From the NCBI GenBank assembly GCA_934462825.1, contig CAKSIP010000004.1:29292-93291 (forward strand): a DNA stretch of 64,000 nucleotides. Direction: 5' to 3'. Source of the DNA: an uncultured Eubacteriales bacterium. Its GTDB lineage: Bacteria; Bacillota; Clostridia; Oscillospirales; CAG-272. The translations under genes were made by a program, and so were the position numbers. This document shows, in pieces, positions 36,040 through 44,060 of the stretch (its first letter is position 1; each line of letters starts with the position of its first letter). The notes beneath the pieces were generated by a model, which worked only from the letters and a program-made list of their open reading frames with translations, had not been told where the DNA came from and searched no databases.

Positions 36040-36268
36040 AGTTTTCTTTATGGGAATCCGGCGCTTTTTTCAATTCGGACACCTTTTGTTCCGTTCCATC
36101 CGGATACCGAATCACCGTATGATCCAGCATAGCGCCGAAAGAGCCTCGGATGTGTGTCAGATACATCTCGCGCAAGCGCTGTCTTTCTTCTTTTTCCTGT
36201 TCGGTCAATTCTCTTTCCTTGGCCAATTTAGCCAACTCATTGATTCTTTGTTTATCTGTCTCGTTCAT
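36038..36268 (-). CDS. DUF896 (YnzC/YlaC-type) small protein
   Basis: A 76-residue soluble protein. The core INELAKLAKERELTEQEKEE and the following RQRLREMYL match the DUF896 two-helix fold found across Firmicutes; B. subtilis YnzC is the best known and is linked to the SOS operon there. The C-terminal part (HTVIRYPDGTEQKV) is also typical. Function is unknown. It follows the GNAT gene by 33 bp on the same strand, so the two are probably co-transcribed, and its stop codon lies inside the shared terminator. Confidence 0.9.
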   Translation of the reverse strand: MNETDKQRINELAKLAKERELTEQEKEERQRLREMYLTHIRGSFGAMLDHTVIRYPDGTEQKVSELKKAPDSHKEN

Positions 36269-36301
36269 ATTTTCGTTTTGGTTCCTTTCCCTGTTTCACA
36301 A

Positions 36302-36874
36302 TCAAACGGACGCTTCCGTTTCTACCGCCTTTTCAAAAGCCACGCGTTCCTCGCCTGTTTTCAGATAAATAATGCCGCAGCGGGTAAATCCGGTTCGGAA
36401 AAGCAATTTCTGCATGGGGCGATTCCCGGCGTGCGTATCGCTGCGCAAGGCACCGAGTCCGAGGCGCCGACACTCCTCCAAAGCAAAAGCAACCATGGCA
36501 TCCGCCATACCGCTGCCTCGTTCCGCATTGCAAACGGCAATCCGATGGAGCGCCCCGTAGCTTCCACGCGTTATCCAAGCTCCGTCAAAAATTTCCCGAT
36601 ACGTCGGTTCTCCGTCCGTTTTCAGGCAAAACGTAGCATAAATTTCTCCCTTTTCTTCGGTTCGCACGGCAAAGGATCGGCCTGCTATGACATCCTCTTT
36701 AATAATGTCACGGTTGGGGTAGCCGTACTGCCACTGGTCAATTCCCATCCGCCCCATCTGAATCCGGGCCTCACCCAAAATCACCATAATGCGGTCAATA
36801 TCCGTTTTGCACGCTTTGGTTATATATAATTTTCGATCTGCATGGATTGTGGTTGAAGGTGTCGCTGTATTCAT
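36302..36874 (-). CDS. GNAT-family N-acetyltransferase
   Basis: A 190-residue acetyl-CoA-dependent acyltransferase. The acetyl-CoA binding loop is ALHRIAVCNAERGSGMADAMV (the RGSG segment takes the place of the usual R/Q-x-x-G-x-G/A), with LRSDTHAGNRPMQKLLFRTGF as the C-terminal motif B. The N-terminal half includes WQYGYPNRDIIKEDV, seen in GNATs of the putative amino-acid or peptide acetylating type. Substrate unknown. GAGGG precedes the ATG, and a four-unit heptamer tract lies just upstream. It sits downstream of an HTH/TPR regulator. Confidence 0.88.
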   Translation of the reverse strand: MNTATPSTTIHADRKLYITKACKTDIDRIMVILGEARIQMGRMGIDQWQYGYPNRDIIKEDVIAGRSFAVRTEEKGEIYATFCLKTDGEPTYREIFDGAWITRGSYGALHRIAVCNAERGSGMADAMVAFALEECRRLGLGALRSDTHAGNRPMQKLLFRTGFTRCGIIYLKTGEERVAFEKAVETEASV

Positions 36875-36899
36875 ATTTCCCTCTACGCTCCTCTTGTAT

Positions 36900-36927
36900 C
36901 AATTTCCAATTTTCAATATTCAACATT
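36900..36927 (-). repeat. Four 7-nt tandem units before the GNAT gene
   Basis: Plus-strand units CAATTTC, CAATTTT, CAATATT, CAACATT, in the gap between the regulator stop and the GNAT start. Confidence 0.6.
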
Positions 36928-36944
36928 TCGTGTCCCTATATCAT

Positions 36945-37841
36945 TTAAAAATTCCGGTCGGAAAGCATACGTTCCAATAGGTTCATTTTCCCGACGGAAT
37001 ATTCATAGGCGCCTTTGTAATCGCCGCACTCCCGACAGCAAATCTCCCGATCTCCGAAAACGTCATACAATATGCCGCGGCAGGTTATGTCATTTCCGGC
37101 AATCAGCTGCTCCAGGCGCAGACCGGCGGCATGGTACTTTTTTTCTCCCATTTCCAGCCGGGCGCGAATGTGCTCGGAAAATTCCTTTTCCGAGGGGGAC
37201 GCAATTTGCAGGTAGTGCTGTGCTATGGCTGTGTCGCCTTTTTCCAGACCCCACAGCACGTATGCGTACTTGCAAAAAGCATCGGCGCCCAAAAAGGTTC
37301 CCTCATAATTTTCATATCCGGCATCGGAGCAAAGCGTTTGCGACAGCCGCGCCATATAGCGAAAATATACGGACGCCATGGCCGGAATGGATTCATCCCG
37401 ATAGAAATTTTGCTTTTCTCTTTCGCAGGCCTTATCCAATTCCGCACAGGCTTCATGGAACCTTCCCATGTCGAAGGCCTCTCGCCCCAAAAACAGATGG
37501 CATTTCGCCGTAATCATCCAAATTTCATCATCCGGCCCGACGGAAAGAAGCTCCTGACACCGCGCCAGACACAATTTGTACTCACCCGCCGCATATGCCT
37601 GTTTGATCCGCGCCATTTCTTCGCTTTTGCGATACATCAGTTCTTCCTGATCGCGCGCAAGCAAAAGTCCGGCAGGAATATCGAGGCGCTCCGCCAAATA
37701 CAAAATGGTCGAAAGCGACGGAAGGGCGCTACCGTTTTCAATCAAGCTGAGCATATTTCGTGTAATTTGATCGCCGGCCAAGGCCGTTTGCGTCATTCTT
37801 CGCTGGTTCCGAAGTGTTTTGATTTTTTCTCCGATTTCCAT
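36945..37841 (-). CDS. XRE-family HTH regulator with TPR-like C-terminus
   Basis: A 298-residue regulator. The N-terminal HTH (about 8-60) includes IKTLRNQRRMTQTALAGDQ and ITRNMLSLIENGSALPSLSTI. The rest is helical, TPR-like, with pairs of helices such as YKLCLARCQELL and GRFHEACAELDKA, as in RRNPP-type or Rgg/PlcR-like proteins that sense peptides, though no cognate peptide gene was found. CAGGGGAGGG precedes the ATG. It diverges from xpt, and the two promoters are about 80 bp apart, so it might control xpt as well as itself; that is a guess. Confidence 0.88.
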   Translation of the reverse strand: MEIGEKIKTLRNQRRMTQTALAGDQITRNMLSLIENGSALPSLSTILYLAERLDIPAGLLLARDQEELMYRKSEEMARIKQAYAAGEYKLCLARCQELLSVGPDDEIWMITAKCHLFLGREAFDMGRFHEACAELDKACEREKQNFYRDESIPAMASVYFRYMARLSQTLCSDAGYENYEGTFLGADAFCKYAYVLWGLEKGDTAIAQHYLQIASPSEKEFSEHIRARLEMGEKKYHAAGLRLEQLIAGNDITCRGILYDVFGDREICCRECGDYKGAYEYSVGKMNLLERMLSDRNF

Positions 37842-37864
37842 AGCTCCCTCCCCTGTTTTGCGTT

Positions 37865-37893
37865 ATTGTAACACATTTTCAGAGGGAAATCAA
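37865..37893 (-). promoter_or_regulatory. Promoter of the HTH/TPR regulator
   Basis: On the minus strand TTGATT, 17-nt spacer, TACAAT, about 25 bp before the start. Confidence 0.65.
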
Positions 37894-37951
37894 GGGAAAA
37901 GGTAAATTTTATTAACTGCTTTTAAATTTTGACCTTCTTTTGCAAAAAGGG

Positions 37952-37980
37952 TTTACATCCCTCTTTTTTTGCGCTATAAT
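37952..37980 (+). promoter_or_regulatory. Promoter of xpt
   Basis: TTTACA, 17-nt spacer, TATAAT. The expected leader is only about 38 nt, too short for a guanine riboswitch. Confidence 0.8.
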
Positions 37981-38024
37981 ATTGCGTATAAGTTGAGAAG
38001 CGAAAGGTTGGTAACGAAAAAAAA

Positions 38025-38600
38025 ATGAAGCTTTTGGAAGAAAGAATCAAAAAGGACGGGCAAATCCTACCCGGCGGCATTGTAAAGGTAGACAGTTTCC
38101 TCAATCACTGCATGGATATTGACCTGATTGACAAAATGGGGGCTGAGTTCTACGAGGCATATAAGGATTGCGACGTGACGAAGATTCTCACCGTGGAGGC
38201 TTCCGGCATCGGAATTGCTTGCCTTGCCGCACGTTATTTCAAGGTTCCCGTGGTCTTTGCCAAAAAAAGTGCGTCCTCCAATCAAAGCGACTCTCTTTAC
38301 ACCGCCAAAGTCCATTCCTTTACACGCGGTGCCGATTTCATCATTCGCGTAGACAAAAAATACCTGTCCCCTCTTGACAACGTCCTGATTATTGACGACT
38401 TTCTTGCCAACGGCGAAGCGGTTTTCGGAATGAATGAAATCCTTCGTCAAGCAGGCGCGCGCAACGTCGGAGTAGGTATATGCGTGGAAAAGGCTTTCCA
38501 GCCCGGAGGGGATCTCGTCCGTAAAGCCGGTATTCCCCTGTGCTCCTTAGCAATCATCGATATTGACAAAGACGGAAATGCGTTCTTTATTCAAAAATAA
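38025..38600 (+). CDS. xpt: Xanthine phosphoribosyltransferase
   Basis: Salvages xanthine (or guanine) to XMP with PRPP in the cytoplasm. The 191-residue length and N-terminus MKLLEERIKKDGQILPGGIVKVDSF-like opening are typical, as are VEASGIGIA and the PRPP loop NVLIIDDFLANGEA. The ATG follows eight adenines, and the nearest purine-rich ribosome site (AAAGG) is about 17 bases away, so translation may lean on the A-tract. It ends at two successive terminators. With the BMP nucleoside importer elsewhere in the window it would form a purine salvage route. Confidence 0.95.
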   Translation: MKLLEERIKKDGQILPGGIVKVDSFLNHCMDIDLIDKMGAEFYEAYKDCDVTKILTVEASGIGIACLAARYFKVPVVFAKKSASSNQSDSLYTAKVHSFTRGADFIIRVDKKYLSPLDNVLIIDDFLANGEAVFGMNEILRQAGARNVGVGICVEKAFQPGGDLVRKAGIPLCSLAIIDIDKDGNAFFIQK

Positions 38601-38637
38601 AGCGTTTCCCCTGCGTTCGTCATCGTTTCTATACAAT

Positions 38638-38680
38638 AGGGAGTGTTAAAAAACGCAAAATGCGTTTTTTAACACTCCCT
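38638..38680. terminator. 20-bp perfect stem-loop after xpt
   Basis: AGGGAGTGTTAAAAAACGCA pairs fully with its complement around AAA. The inner A/T tract gives a U-run on both strands. Confidence 0.88.
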
Positions 38681-38711
38681 TTTGCTTTATCACTACCCCC
38701 GGCATCATAAC

Positions 38712-38755
38712 AAAAAGGTGTTAAAAACCCCTGTGGGATTTTTTAACACCTTTTT
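38712..38755. terminator. Bidirectional terminator after hydA
   Basis: AAAAAGGTGTTAAAAACCC pairs with GGG-A-TTTTTTAACACC-TTTTT around CTGT, with a small bulge and U-runs on both strands. It is placed 8 nt past the hydA stop. Confidence 0.88.
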
Positions 38756-38762
38756 TTAGCGA

Positions 38763-40508
38763 TCAAAGACCGCGTTTGATATAGTGCGTATGAAGAACCT
38801 CATGGGCCTTATGGCTATTCGGTTCACCAAAGTACTCCTCATACAGTTTCTTCACGGCAGAGTTTTCGTGCGACTTGCGCAGATCCATATTCTGATCGGC
38901 CGAATAGAGCACGGCCGCTCTCTTTGCGCGCAAATCAATGGTATTCCGTACAGAAGCGGGCTGGTGCGGCTGACCGCCACCGTTGACGCATCCGCCGGGG
39001 CATGCCATAATTTCGATAAATTGCACGTCCACCTCACCGACTTTCACGGCATTAAGCAGCTTCTTGGCGCAACCGGTACTGCTGGCCACAGCCACCTTCA
39101 AATCCATGCCGCCCAGCTTATACTGAGCAAATTTAATACCGTCGATACCTCTGACATCCTCAAAGTCCACCTTTTCCAGCGGCTTTCCTTCAATAACCTC
39201 GGCGGCTGTACGGAGAGCTGCCTCCATAACGCCTCCGGTGGCACCGAAAATGACACCGGCGCCCGATCCGATTTCAAAAGGATTGTCAAACTTGGCATCC
39301 TCCAGCGCACGGTAGTTGATACCTGCGTGCGAGATCATTCTGGCAACCTCGCGGGTGGTAATGGCGATGTCCACATCCGCTACGCCGGCTGCGGCCTGGC
39401 CTTCTCTGCCGACCTCAAATTTCTTGGCTGTACAAGGAATGGCCGACACGAACACAATGTCTTTCGGATCAATTCCCTCTTTTTCGGCGAAATAAGTCTT
39501 TACCATTGCGCCGAACATCTGCTGAGGCGATTTGCAGGTGGAAAGATTGTCGGTAAATTCCGGGAAATAATGTTCGCAGTATTTAATCCATCCGGGAGAG
39601 CAGGAAGTAATCATCGGAAGAACGCCGCCGTTTTTCACGCGGCCGAGAAATTCCGTTGCTTCTTCCATAATGGTAAGATCCGCCGTAAGGTTCATGTCAA
39701 ACACGCCGTCAAAGCCCAAACTCTTGAGGGCGGCAATCATCTTGCCTTCGGTATCCGTACCCGGCTCATAGCCGAAGCACTCACCAATCTGAGCGCGCAC
39801 GGAGGGCGCGGTGCAGATATAAACTTTTTTGCTCGGATCGGCCAAAGCAGCCGAAACCTTATCGGTATCATCTCTTTCATACAAAGCGCCGGTGGGGCAC
39901 ACGGCCGTGCACTGACCGCAGTTGATGCAGGAGGTTTCCGCCAAATTGGCACGGAAAGCCGAACCGATATTGGTATCAAAGCCTCTGTCATTCGCTCCGA
40001 TCACGCTGACAGCCTGCACATTTTTACACATGGCAACACAACGACGGCACAAGATGCACTTGCTGTTGTCGCGGATAATAGCGGGCGACGAATCGTCAAT
40101 CACCGATTCGGTTTTAACGCCCTGAAAATGCTTGGAGTCCACTCCGTAATCACGGCAGAGCTTCTGAAGCTCGCAATCCGTACTACGAACGCAGGACAAG
40201 CAATCCTGATTGTGATTGGAAAGCAAAAGCTCCAAATTGAGCTTGCGGGCATGGGTGATACGGGGGGTATTGGTTTTTACTTCCATTCCCTCGCTGACGG
40301 GATACACGCAGGCCGTCACCATACGGAACGGTTTTCCGCCCTCCGATGCCTCAACCAAGCACATACGGCAAGCGCCGATTTCGTTAATTCCCTTCAGGTA
40401 GCAAAGGGTAGGAATATCAATATGAGCTGCTACCGCCGCATCCAGCACTGTGGAGCCTTTGGCTACCTCATAATTTACACCGTTGATTTTTACATTTACA
40501 GTTTCCAT
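38763..40508 (-). CDS. hydA: Electron-bifurcating [FeFe] hydrogenase catalytic subunit
   Basis: A 581-residue HydA/HndD-type subunit that makes or uses H2 with NADH and ferredoxin. Domains in order: 2Fe-2S ferredoxin (1-80, C36, C47, C50, C67), His-ligated 4Fe-4S (H99 with C103, C106, C112), two 4Fe-4S (C151-xx-C154-xx-C157-xxx-C161 and C194-xx-C197-xx-C200-xxx-C204), and the H-cluster domain. L1 is TSCSPGW (301-307) in place of the common TSCCPxW; L2 is IPCTAK (357-362), with Ile where Met is usual; L3 is EIMACPGGC (499-507). The small-subunit-like C-terminus is fused. Last gene of the hyd operon. Maturases HydEFG are not in the window. Confidence 0.96.
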   Translation of the reverse strand: METVNVKINGVNYEVAKGSTVLDAAVAAHIDIPTLCYLKGINEIGACRMCLVEASEGGKPFRMVTACVYPVSEGMEVKTNTPRITHARKLNLELLLSNHNQDCLSCVRSTDCELQKLCRDYGVDSKHFQGVKTESVIDDSSPAIIRDNSKCILCRRCVAMCKNVQAVSVIGANDRGFDTNIGSAFRANLAETSCINCGQCTAVCPTGALYERDDTDKVSAALADPSKKVYICTAPSVRAQIGECFGYEPGTDTEGKMIAALKSLGFDGVFDMNLTADLTIMEEATEFLGRVKNGGVLPMITSCSPGWIKYCEHYFPEFTDNLSTCKSPQQMFGAMVKTYFAEKEGIDPKDIVFVSAIPCTAKKFEVGREGQAAAGVADVDIAITTREVARMISHAGINYRALEDAKFDNPFEIGSGAGVIFGATGGVMEAALRTAAEVIEGKPLEKVDFEDVRGIDGIKFAQYKLGGMDLKVAVASSTGCAKKLLNAVKVGEVDVQFIEIMACPGGCVNGGGQPHQPASVRNTIDLRAKRAAVLYSADQNMDLRKSHENSAVKKLYEEYFGEPNSHKAHEVLHTHYIKRGL

Positions 40509-40524
40509 CTCTCAGCTTCCTTTC

Positions 40525-42339
40525 TTAACCCTTGGAAATTGCGCCGAACTTACATCCGGACATACAAGCACCGCACTTCACGCACTTTGTCGAGTCGATA
40601 ACCAGCGAAGGAAGCTTGTGACCGGGAGCCACATAGTCGGTCTTGGAAATAGCATCCACGGGGCAATTTTTAGCGCATTTGCCGCATCCGATACATTTTT
40701 CTTTATCAATTGTAAAGCTCAGCAGCTTCTTGCAAACGCCGGCCGGGCACTTCTTGTCCACGATATGCGCAATGTATTCGTCCTTGAAGTAGCGGAGCGT
40801 GGAAATAACGGGGTTCGGCGCCGTTTGCCCAAGGCCGCAAAGCGATGCGCTCTTGATGTAGTTGCAAAGCTCCTCCATGCGATCAATATCCTCAAGCTCT
40901 CCATTGCCGGAAATAATTTTGTCAAGGATCTCAAGCAACCGTCTGGTTCCCACGCGACAAGGGGTGCATTTTCCGCACGATTCATCCACGGTAAATTCAA
41001 GGAAGAATCGAGCAATATCCACCATACAGTTGTCCTCATCCATGACAATCAATCCGCCGGAGCCCATCATGGAGCCAATCTTAAGCAGGTTATCATAATC
41101 AATCGGAGTATCAATCAAGGAAGCAGGGATACAACCGCCCGAAGGGCCTCCTGTCTGAGCGGCCTTAAACTTTTTCCCGTTCGGGATGCCGCCGCCGATT
41201 TCTTCAATGATTTCACGCAGTGTAGTACCCATGGGGATTTCAACAAGGCCTGTATTTGTAATTTTTCCACCGAGAGCAAACACTTTCGTGCCCTTGGATT
41301 TTTCCGTTCCCATAGCGGCAAACCAGGAAGCGCCGTTCAGGATAATGGGGCAGATGTTGGCATAGGTTTCCACGTTGTTCAGGATGGTAGGCTGACCGAA
41401 CAATCCTTTGACAGCCGGGAACGGAGGACGGGGACGGGGCTCGCCGCGATTTCCTTCAATCGAAGTCATAAGCGCCGTTTCCTCGCCGCAAACGAAAGCA
41501 CCGGCGCCAAAACGAAGATGAATATCAAAGTTAAATCCGGTACCGAAAATATCGGTTCCGAGGAGTCCGTGCTCTCTTGCCTGCTTAATGGCAACTTCCA
41601 AACGGTGAATGGCGATCGGGTATTCGGCGCGGACATATATGTAACCTTCATCGGCACCGATGGCATAGCCGGCAATGGCCATAGCCTCCAGCACGGAATG
41701 CGGATCTCCTTCCAGGATCGAACGATCCATGAATGCGCCGGGGTCTCCTTCGTCCGCATTGCATGCGACATATTTTTTCACTTTGCCGCGATTGGAGCAG
41801 GCAAATTTCCATTTCAGACCCGTCGGGAATCCGCCGCCCCCTCTGCCGCGAAGGCCGGAATCCAAAACGGTTTGAATCACTTCGTCCGGCGTCATTTCCG
41901 TCAGCACTTTGCCGAGTGCACGATAGCCGTCGCGTCCGATGTATTCTTCAATATCTTCGGGATCAATCATGCCGCAGTTACGCAAAGCCACGCGGTGCTG
42001 CTTTTTATAGAACACCGTTTCGGACAAAGAGGTTACTACGTGATGATCCCCGGTTTTTTCGTGATATTCAATACGGGTAACGGGGCGTCCCTTCAAAAGA
42101 TGCTCCTCCACGATTTCCGGAATATCCTCCGGCTGAACCATGCTATAGAAGGTTCCGTCGGGATATACGATCATAACCGGGCCGAGGGCGCAAAGGCCAA
42201 AGCAGCCGGTGGTGACCACCTTGACTTCATCCTGAAGATTTTTTGCCTTCAGTTCTTTTTCCAACACTTCTCTGAGCGCAGTACTTCCGGACGACGTACA
42301 ACCGGTACCTCCGCAGATCAGAACATGAGAACGTATCAT
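40525..42339 (-). CDS. hydB: Bifurcating hydrogenase NADH/FMN subunit
   Basis: A 604-residue NuoF-like subunit that oxidises or reduces NAD(H) through FMN, the likely bifurcation site in this family. An N-terminal thioredoxin-like 2Fe-2S domain (about 1-90, GTGCTSSG and GCFGLCALGP) is followed by the FMN/NADH module (GLRGRGGGGFPTG, NADEGDPGAFMDR), the 4Fe-4S N3 motif ESCGKCTPCRVGT, and two C-terminal ferredoxin 4Fe-4S sites (CIGCGKCAKNCP and CVKCGACMSGC). AGAGGAGG precedes the ATG. The layout is that of Thermotoga HydB and Desulfovibrio HndC. Confidence 0.96.
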   Translation of the reverse strand: MIRSHVLICGGTGCTSSGSTALREVLEKELKAKNLQDEVKVVTTGCFGLCALGPVMIVYPDGTFYSMVQPEDIPEIVEEHLLKGRPVTRIEYHEKTGDHHVVTSLSETVFYKKQHRVALRNCGMIDPEDIEEYIGRDGYRALGKVLTEMTPDEVIQTVLDSGLRGRGGGGFPTGLKWKFACSNRGKVKKYVACNADEGDPGAFMDRSILEGDPHSVLEAMAIAGYAIGADEGYIYVRAEYPIAIHRLEVAIKQAREHGLLGTDIFGTGFNFDIHLRFGAGAFVCGEETALMTSIEGNRGEPRPRPPFPAVKGLFGQPTILNNVETYANICPIILNGASWFAAMGTEKSKGTKVFALGGKITNTGLVEIPMGTTLREIIEEIGGGIPNGKKFKAAQTGGPSGGCIPASLIDTPIDYDNLLKIGSMMGSGGLIVMDEDNCMVDIARFFLEFTVDESCGKCTPCRVGTRRLLEILDKIISGNGELEDIDRMEELCNYIKSASLCGLGQTAPNPVISTLRYFKDEYIAHIVDKKCPAGVCKKLLSFTIDKEKCIGCGKCAKNCPVDAISKTDYVAPGHKLPSLVIDSTKCVKCGACMSGCKFGAISKG

Positions 42340-42359
42340 TTTTTTATCCTCCTCTGATA

Positions 42360-42728
42360 TTACTTCATGGCACCGGCCGTATATTTTTCAACGACCTGCC
42401 CGTTTTTTAAATGCTTTTCCACAATTTCAGCCACCATATCCGGTGTCACTTTTACATAGGTAACTTTGTCTTTTCCCTTTTCAAACACTTCAACGACCGG
42501 CTCCTGCTCGCAAAGACCGATGCAACCGGTTTGCGTAACAACAACCTTTTCGCCAAGGTCTGCTTTGTCAACCGCCTCAACAAAGGCGTTCAACAGCGGT
42601 CGTGCGCCTGCTGCAATACCGCAGGTTGCCATTCCGACCGCCACGCGGATATCGCTTTGGTTCTCACGCATAGCCACAGCCTTTTTCATTTTATCTCTGA
42701 GGGCCGCGAGTTCCGACAATGATTTCAT
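42360..42728 (-). CDS. Thioredoxin-like 2Fe-2S ferredoxin (HndB-like)
   Basis: A 122-residue one-domain 2Fe-2S protein. Cluster cysteines lie in GMATCGIAAGARP and QTGCIGLCEQEP, the spacing of thioredoxin-like ferredoxins. In Desulfovibrio the equivalent HndB is part of the NADP-reducing hydrogenase; in others it is a free electron carrier. It lies 21 bp upstream of hydB, with GGGAGG ahead of the ATG, so it is very likely a complex partner. The N-terminal helix (LAALRDKMKKAVAMRE) is Lys-rich. Confidence 0.92.
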   Translation of the reverse strand: MKSLSELAALRDKMKKAVAMRENQSDIRVAVGMATCGIAAGARPLLNAFVEAVDKADLGEKVVVTQTGCIGLCEQEPVVEVFEKGKDKVTYVKVTPDMVAEIVEKHLKNGQVVEKYTAGAMK

Positions 42729-42745
42729 ATCAAAATCCTCCCGTT

Positions 42746-43309
42746 TTATTTTTCTGATTTTTTTCGGTATTGCTCATGAAGAAATTCCGAAATCCAGCAT
42801 AGGATCTCATATTCCGACAGGGGGATGTCCCCGCCGAGCGCTTGTTTCAGCTCCGCTGTATCCAACCGAACATCCGCCTGTTCCGTCCGATGCCGGAAGG
42901 TTATGTCCACATTGGGATGTCCCTGAAGAAGGGTACACAGCGTTTCCACGATATTGCCCATCGGGGGGCAATCCACATGGTCGGTGCAAAACACGGCCGT
43001 CAAAGTGGTTCCGTGGTGCGTCGGGTTTTCCCGTTTCCATACAGAGTCAAGGGCAAGGCTTCCGCCGGTACGCTCGGCCTCTGCCCGCAGGAGAGACAAG
43101 CCCAACCCGACCTTCCGTGTTTTTCGTGTTGTAAAAAACGGATCGGTTGCCTTTTTCAGCGTTTCTGCGTCCATGCCGTCCCCGTCGTCCGCGACTGTAA
43201 GAATCAGCTGTCCCGGCCTGTCCTCGAAAAGATCAATCCGCACATGCGATGCGCCGGCCGTGATGGAATTCTGTACAATATCCAACAGATTCAGGGAAAT
43301 TTCTCTCAT
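42746..43309 (-). CDS. HATPase-domain protein of hydrogenase operon
   Basis: A 187-residue GHKL-type ATP-binding protein: N box in LLDIVQNSITAGASHVRID, G1 box in VADDGDGMD, G2 box in VGLGLSLLRAEAERTGG. No sensor or phosphoacceptor-His domain is present, so it is not a complete histidine kinase; it resembles anti-sigma-factor kinases in size. Such genes are often seen inside HydABC operons of Clostridia, but their role is not established. The start lies 15 bp after the hydC stop without a clear ribosome site, which suggests coupled translation. Confidence 0.88.
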   Translation of the reverse strand: MREISLNLLDIVQNSITAGASHVRIDLFEDRPGQLILTVADDGDGMDAETLKKATDPFFTTRKTRKVGLGLSLLRAEAERTGGSLALDSVWKRENPTHHGTTLTAVFCTDHVDCPPMGNIVETLCTLLQGHPNVDITFRHRTEQADVRLDTAELKQALGGDIPLSEYEILCWISEFLHEQYRKKSEK

Positions 43310-43324
43310 AAGCTTATATTTTGG

Positions 43325-43822
43325 TCAATCCTTGTACTTGGCAAGGATGCCGGGAATATCCTGAGGGGTAAGACGACCGTAAACGTCGCCATTCACGCAA
43401 AGAACAGGGGCCAAACCGCACGCGCCAATGCAGCGGGTTGCCTCCACTGAATATTTTCCGTCCTTCGACGTGGAGCCAGCTTCTACGCCAAGCTCCTTAG
43501 CAATTTCGTCCAAAAGGGCCTGCGAGCCTTTTACATAGCACGCGGTTCCGAGGCATACCGAAATGGCATACTTTCCGTTGGGATTCAGTTTGAACTGCGA
43601 GTAAAACGTTGTGATACCGTAAATTTCCTCCAAGGAAGCACCGGTTTCACGCGCTACGATCTTCTGCACCTCAATCGGAAGATACCCGTAAATCTCCTGT
43701 GCCTGCTGAAGGATCAGCATCATAGAGCCTTTGGTATCCTTGTAATCACGAATGATTGCTACCAGCTTTTCTTCCTGCTCTTTGGTACCGTGAAAATCAA
43801 CAGTCGTCAAACTTTTTTTCAT
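43325..43822 (-). CDS. hydC: Bifurcating hydrogenase NuoE-like subunit
   Basis: A 165-residue NuoE/HydC/HndA-type subunit with one thioredoxin-like 2Fe-2S cluster. Ligands lie in VCLGTACYVKGS and ATRCIGACGLAPV. The helical N-terminal domain (IIRDYKDTKGSMMLILQQAQEIYGYLP, shown here only as a family mark at about 24-50) is complete. It passes electrons between HydB and the rest of the complex. CCAGGAGG precedes the ATG. It is the first gene behind the 43929-43957 promoter. Confidence 0.95.
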   Translation of the reverse strand: MKKSLTTVDFHGTKEQEEKLVAIIRDYKDTKGSMMLILQQAQEIYGYLPIEVQKIVARETGASLEEIYGITTFYSQFKLNPNGKYAISVCLGTACYVKGSQALLDEIAKELGVEAGSTSKDGKYSVEATRCIGACGLAPVLCVNGDVYGRLTPQDIPGILAKYKD

Positions 43823-43928
43823 GGTAATTATTCCTCCTGGTTTGATTTTTCAAAAATACTTGTGGGAATCAAACGTCATCCTTTTACCGGTTGGCCGAAA
43901 AGCGTCCGTTTTTTGCCCGTATTTTATA

Positions 43929-43957
43929 ATTATAATACTTATTTGTTATTTTGTCTA
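43929..43957 (-). promoter_or_regulatory. Promoter of the hydrogenase operon
   Basis: On the minus strand TAGACA, 17-nt spacer, TATAAT, about 107 bp upstream of hydC. I found no clear Rex (redox) operator palindrome near it. Confidence 0.75.
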
Positions 43958-44060
43958 TAGTTTTTTACAAATTTCGTTTGGAATTTTCTTTTTTACAACA
44001 TTTTTCCATAGTGAGAACGGAGTTTTCGTTTTTCCGCTTGCGAGCTCCCGAAAAAGCCGT

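Noticed and set aside
37842..38024. Guanine riboswitch before xpt
   Set aside because: No conserved core, and the promoter leaves only a 38-nt leader.
40483..42357. 624-codon plus-strand frame opposite hydB
   Set aside because: Shadow of hydB, which has complete motifs and a good ribosome site.
43823..44060. Rex redox operator before hydC
   Set aside because: No TTGT...ACAA palindrome of the right spacing; only a loose TTTGT-N12-ACAAA pair that overlaps the -35 box.
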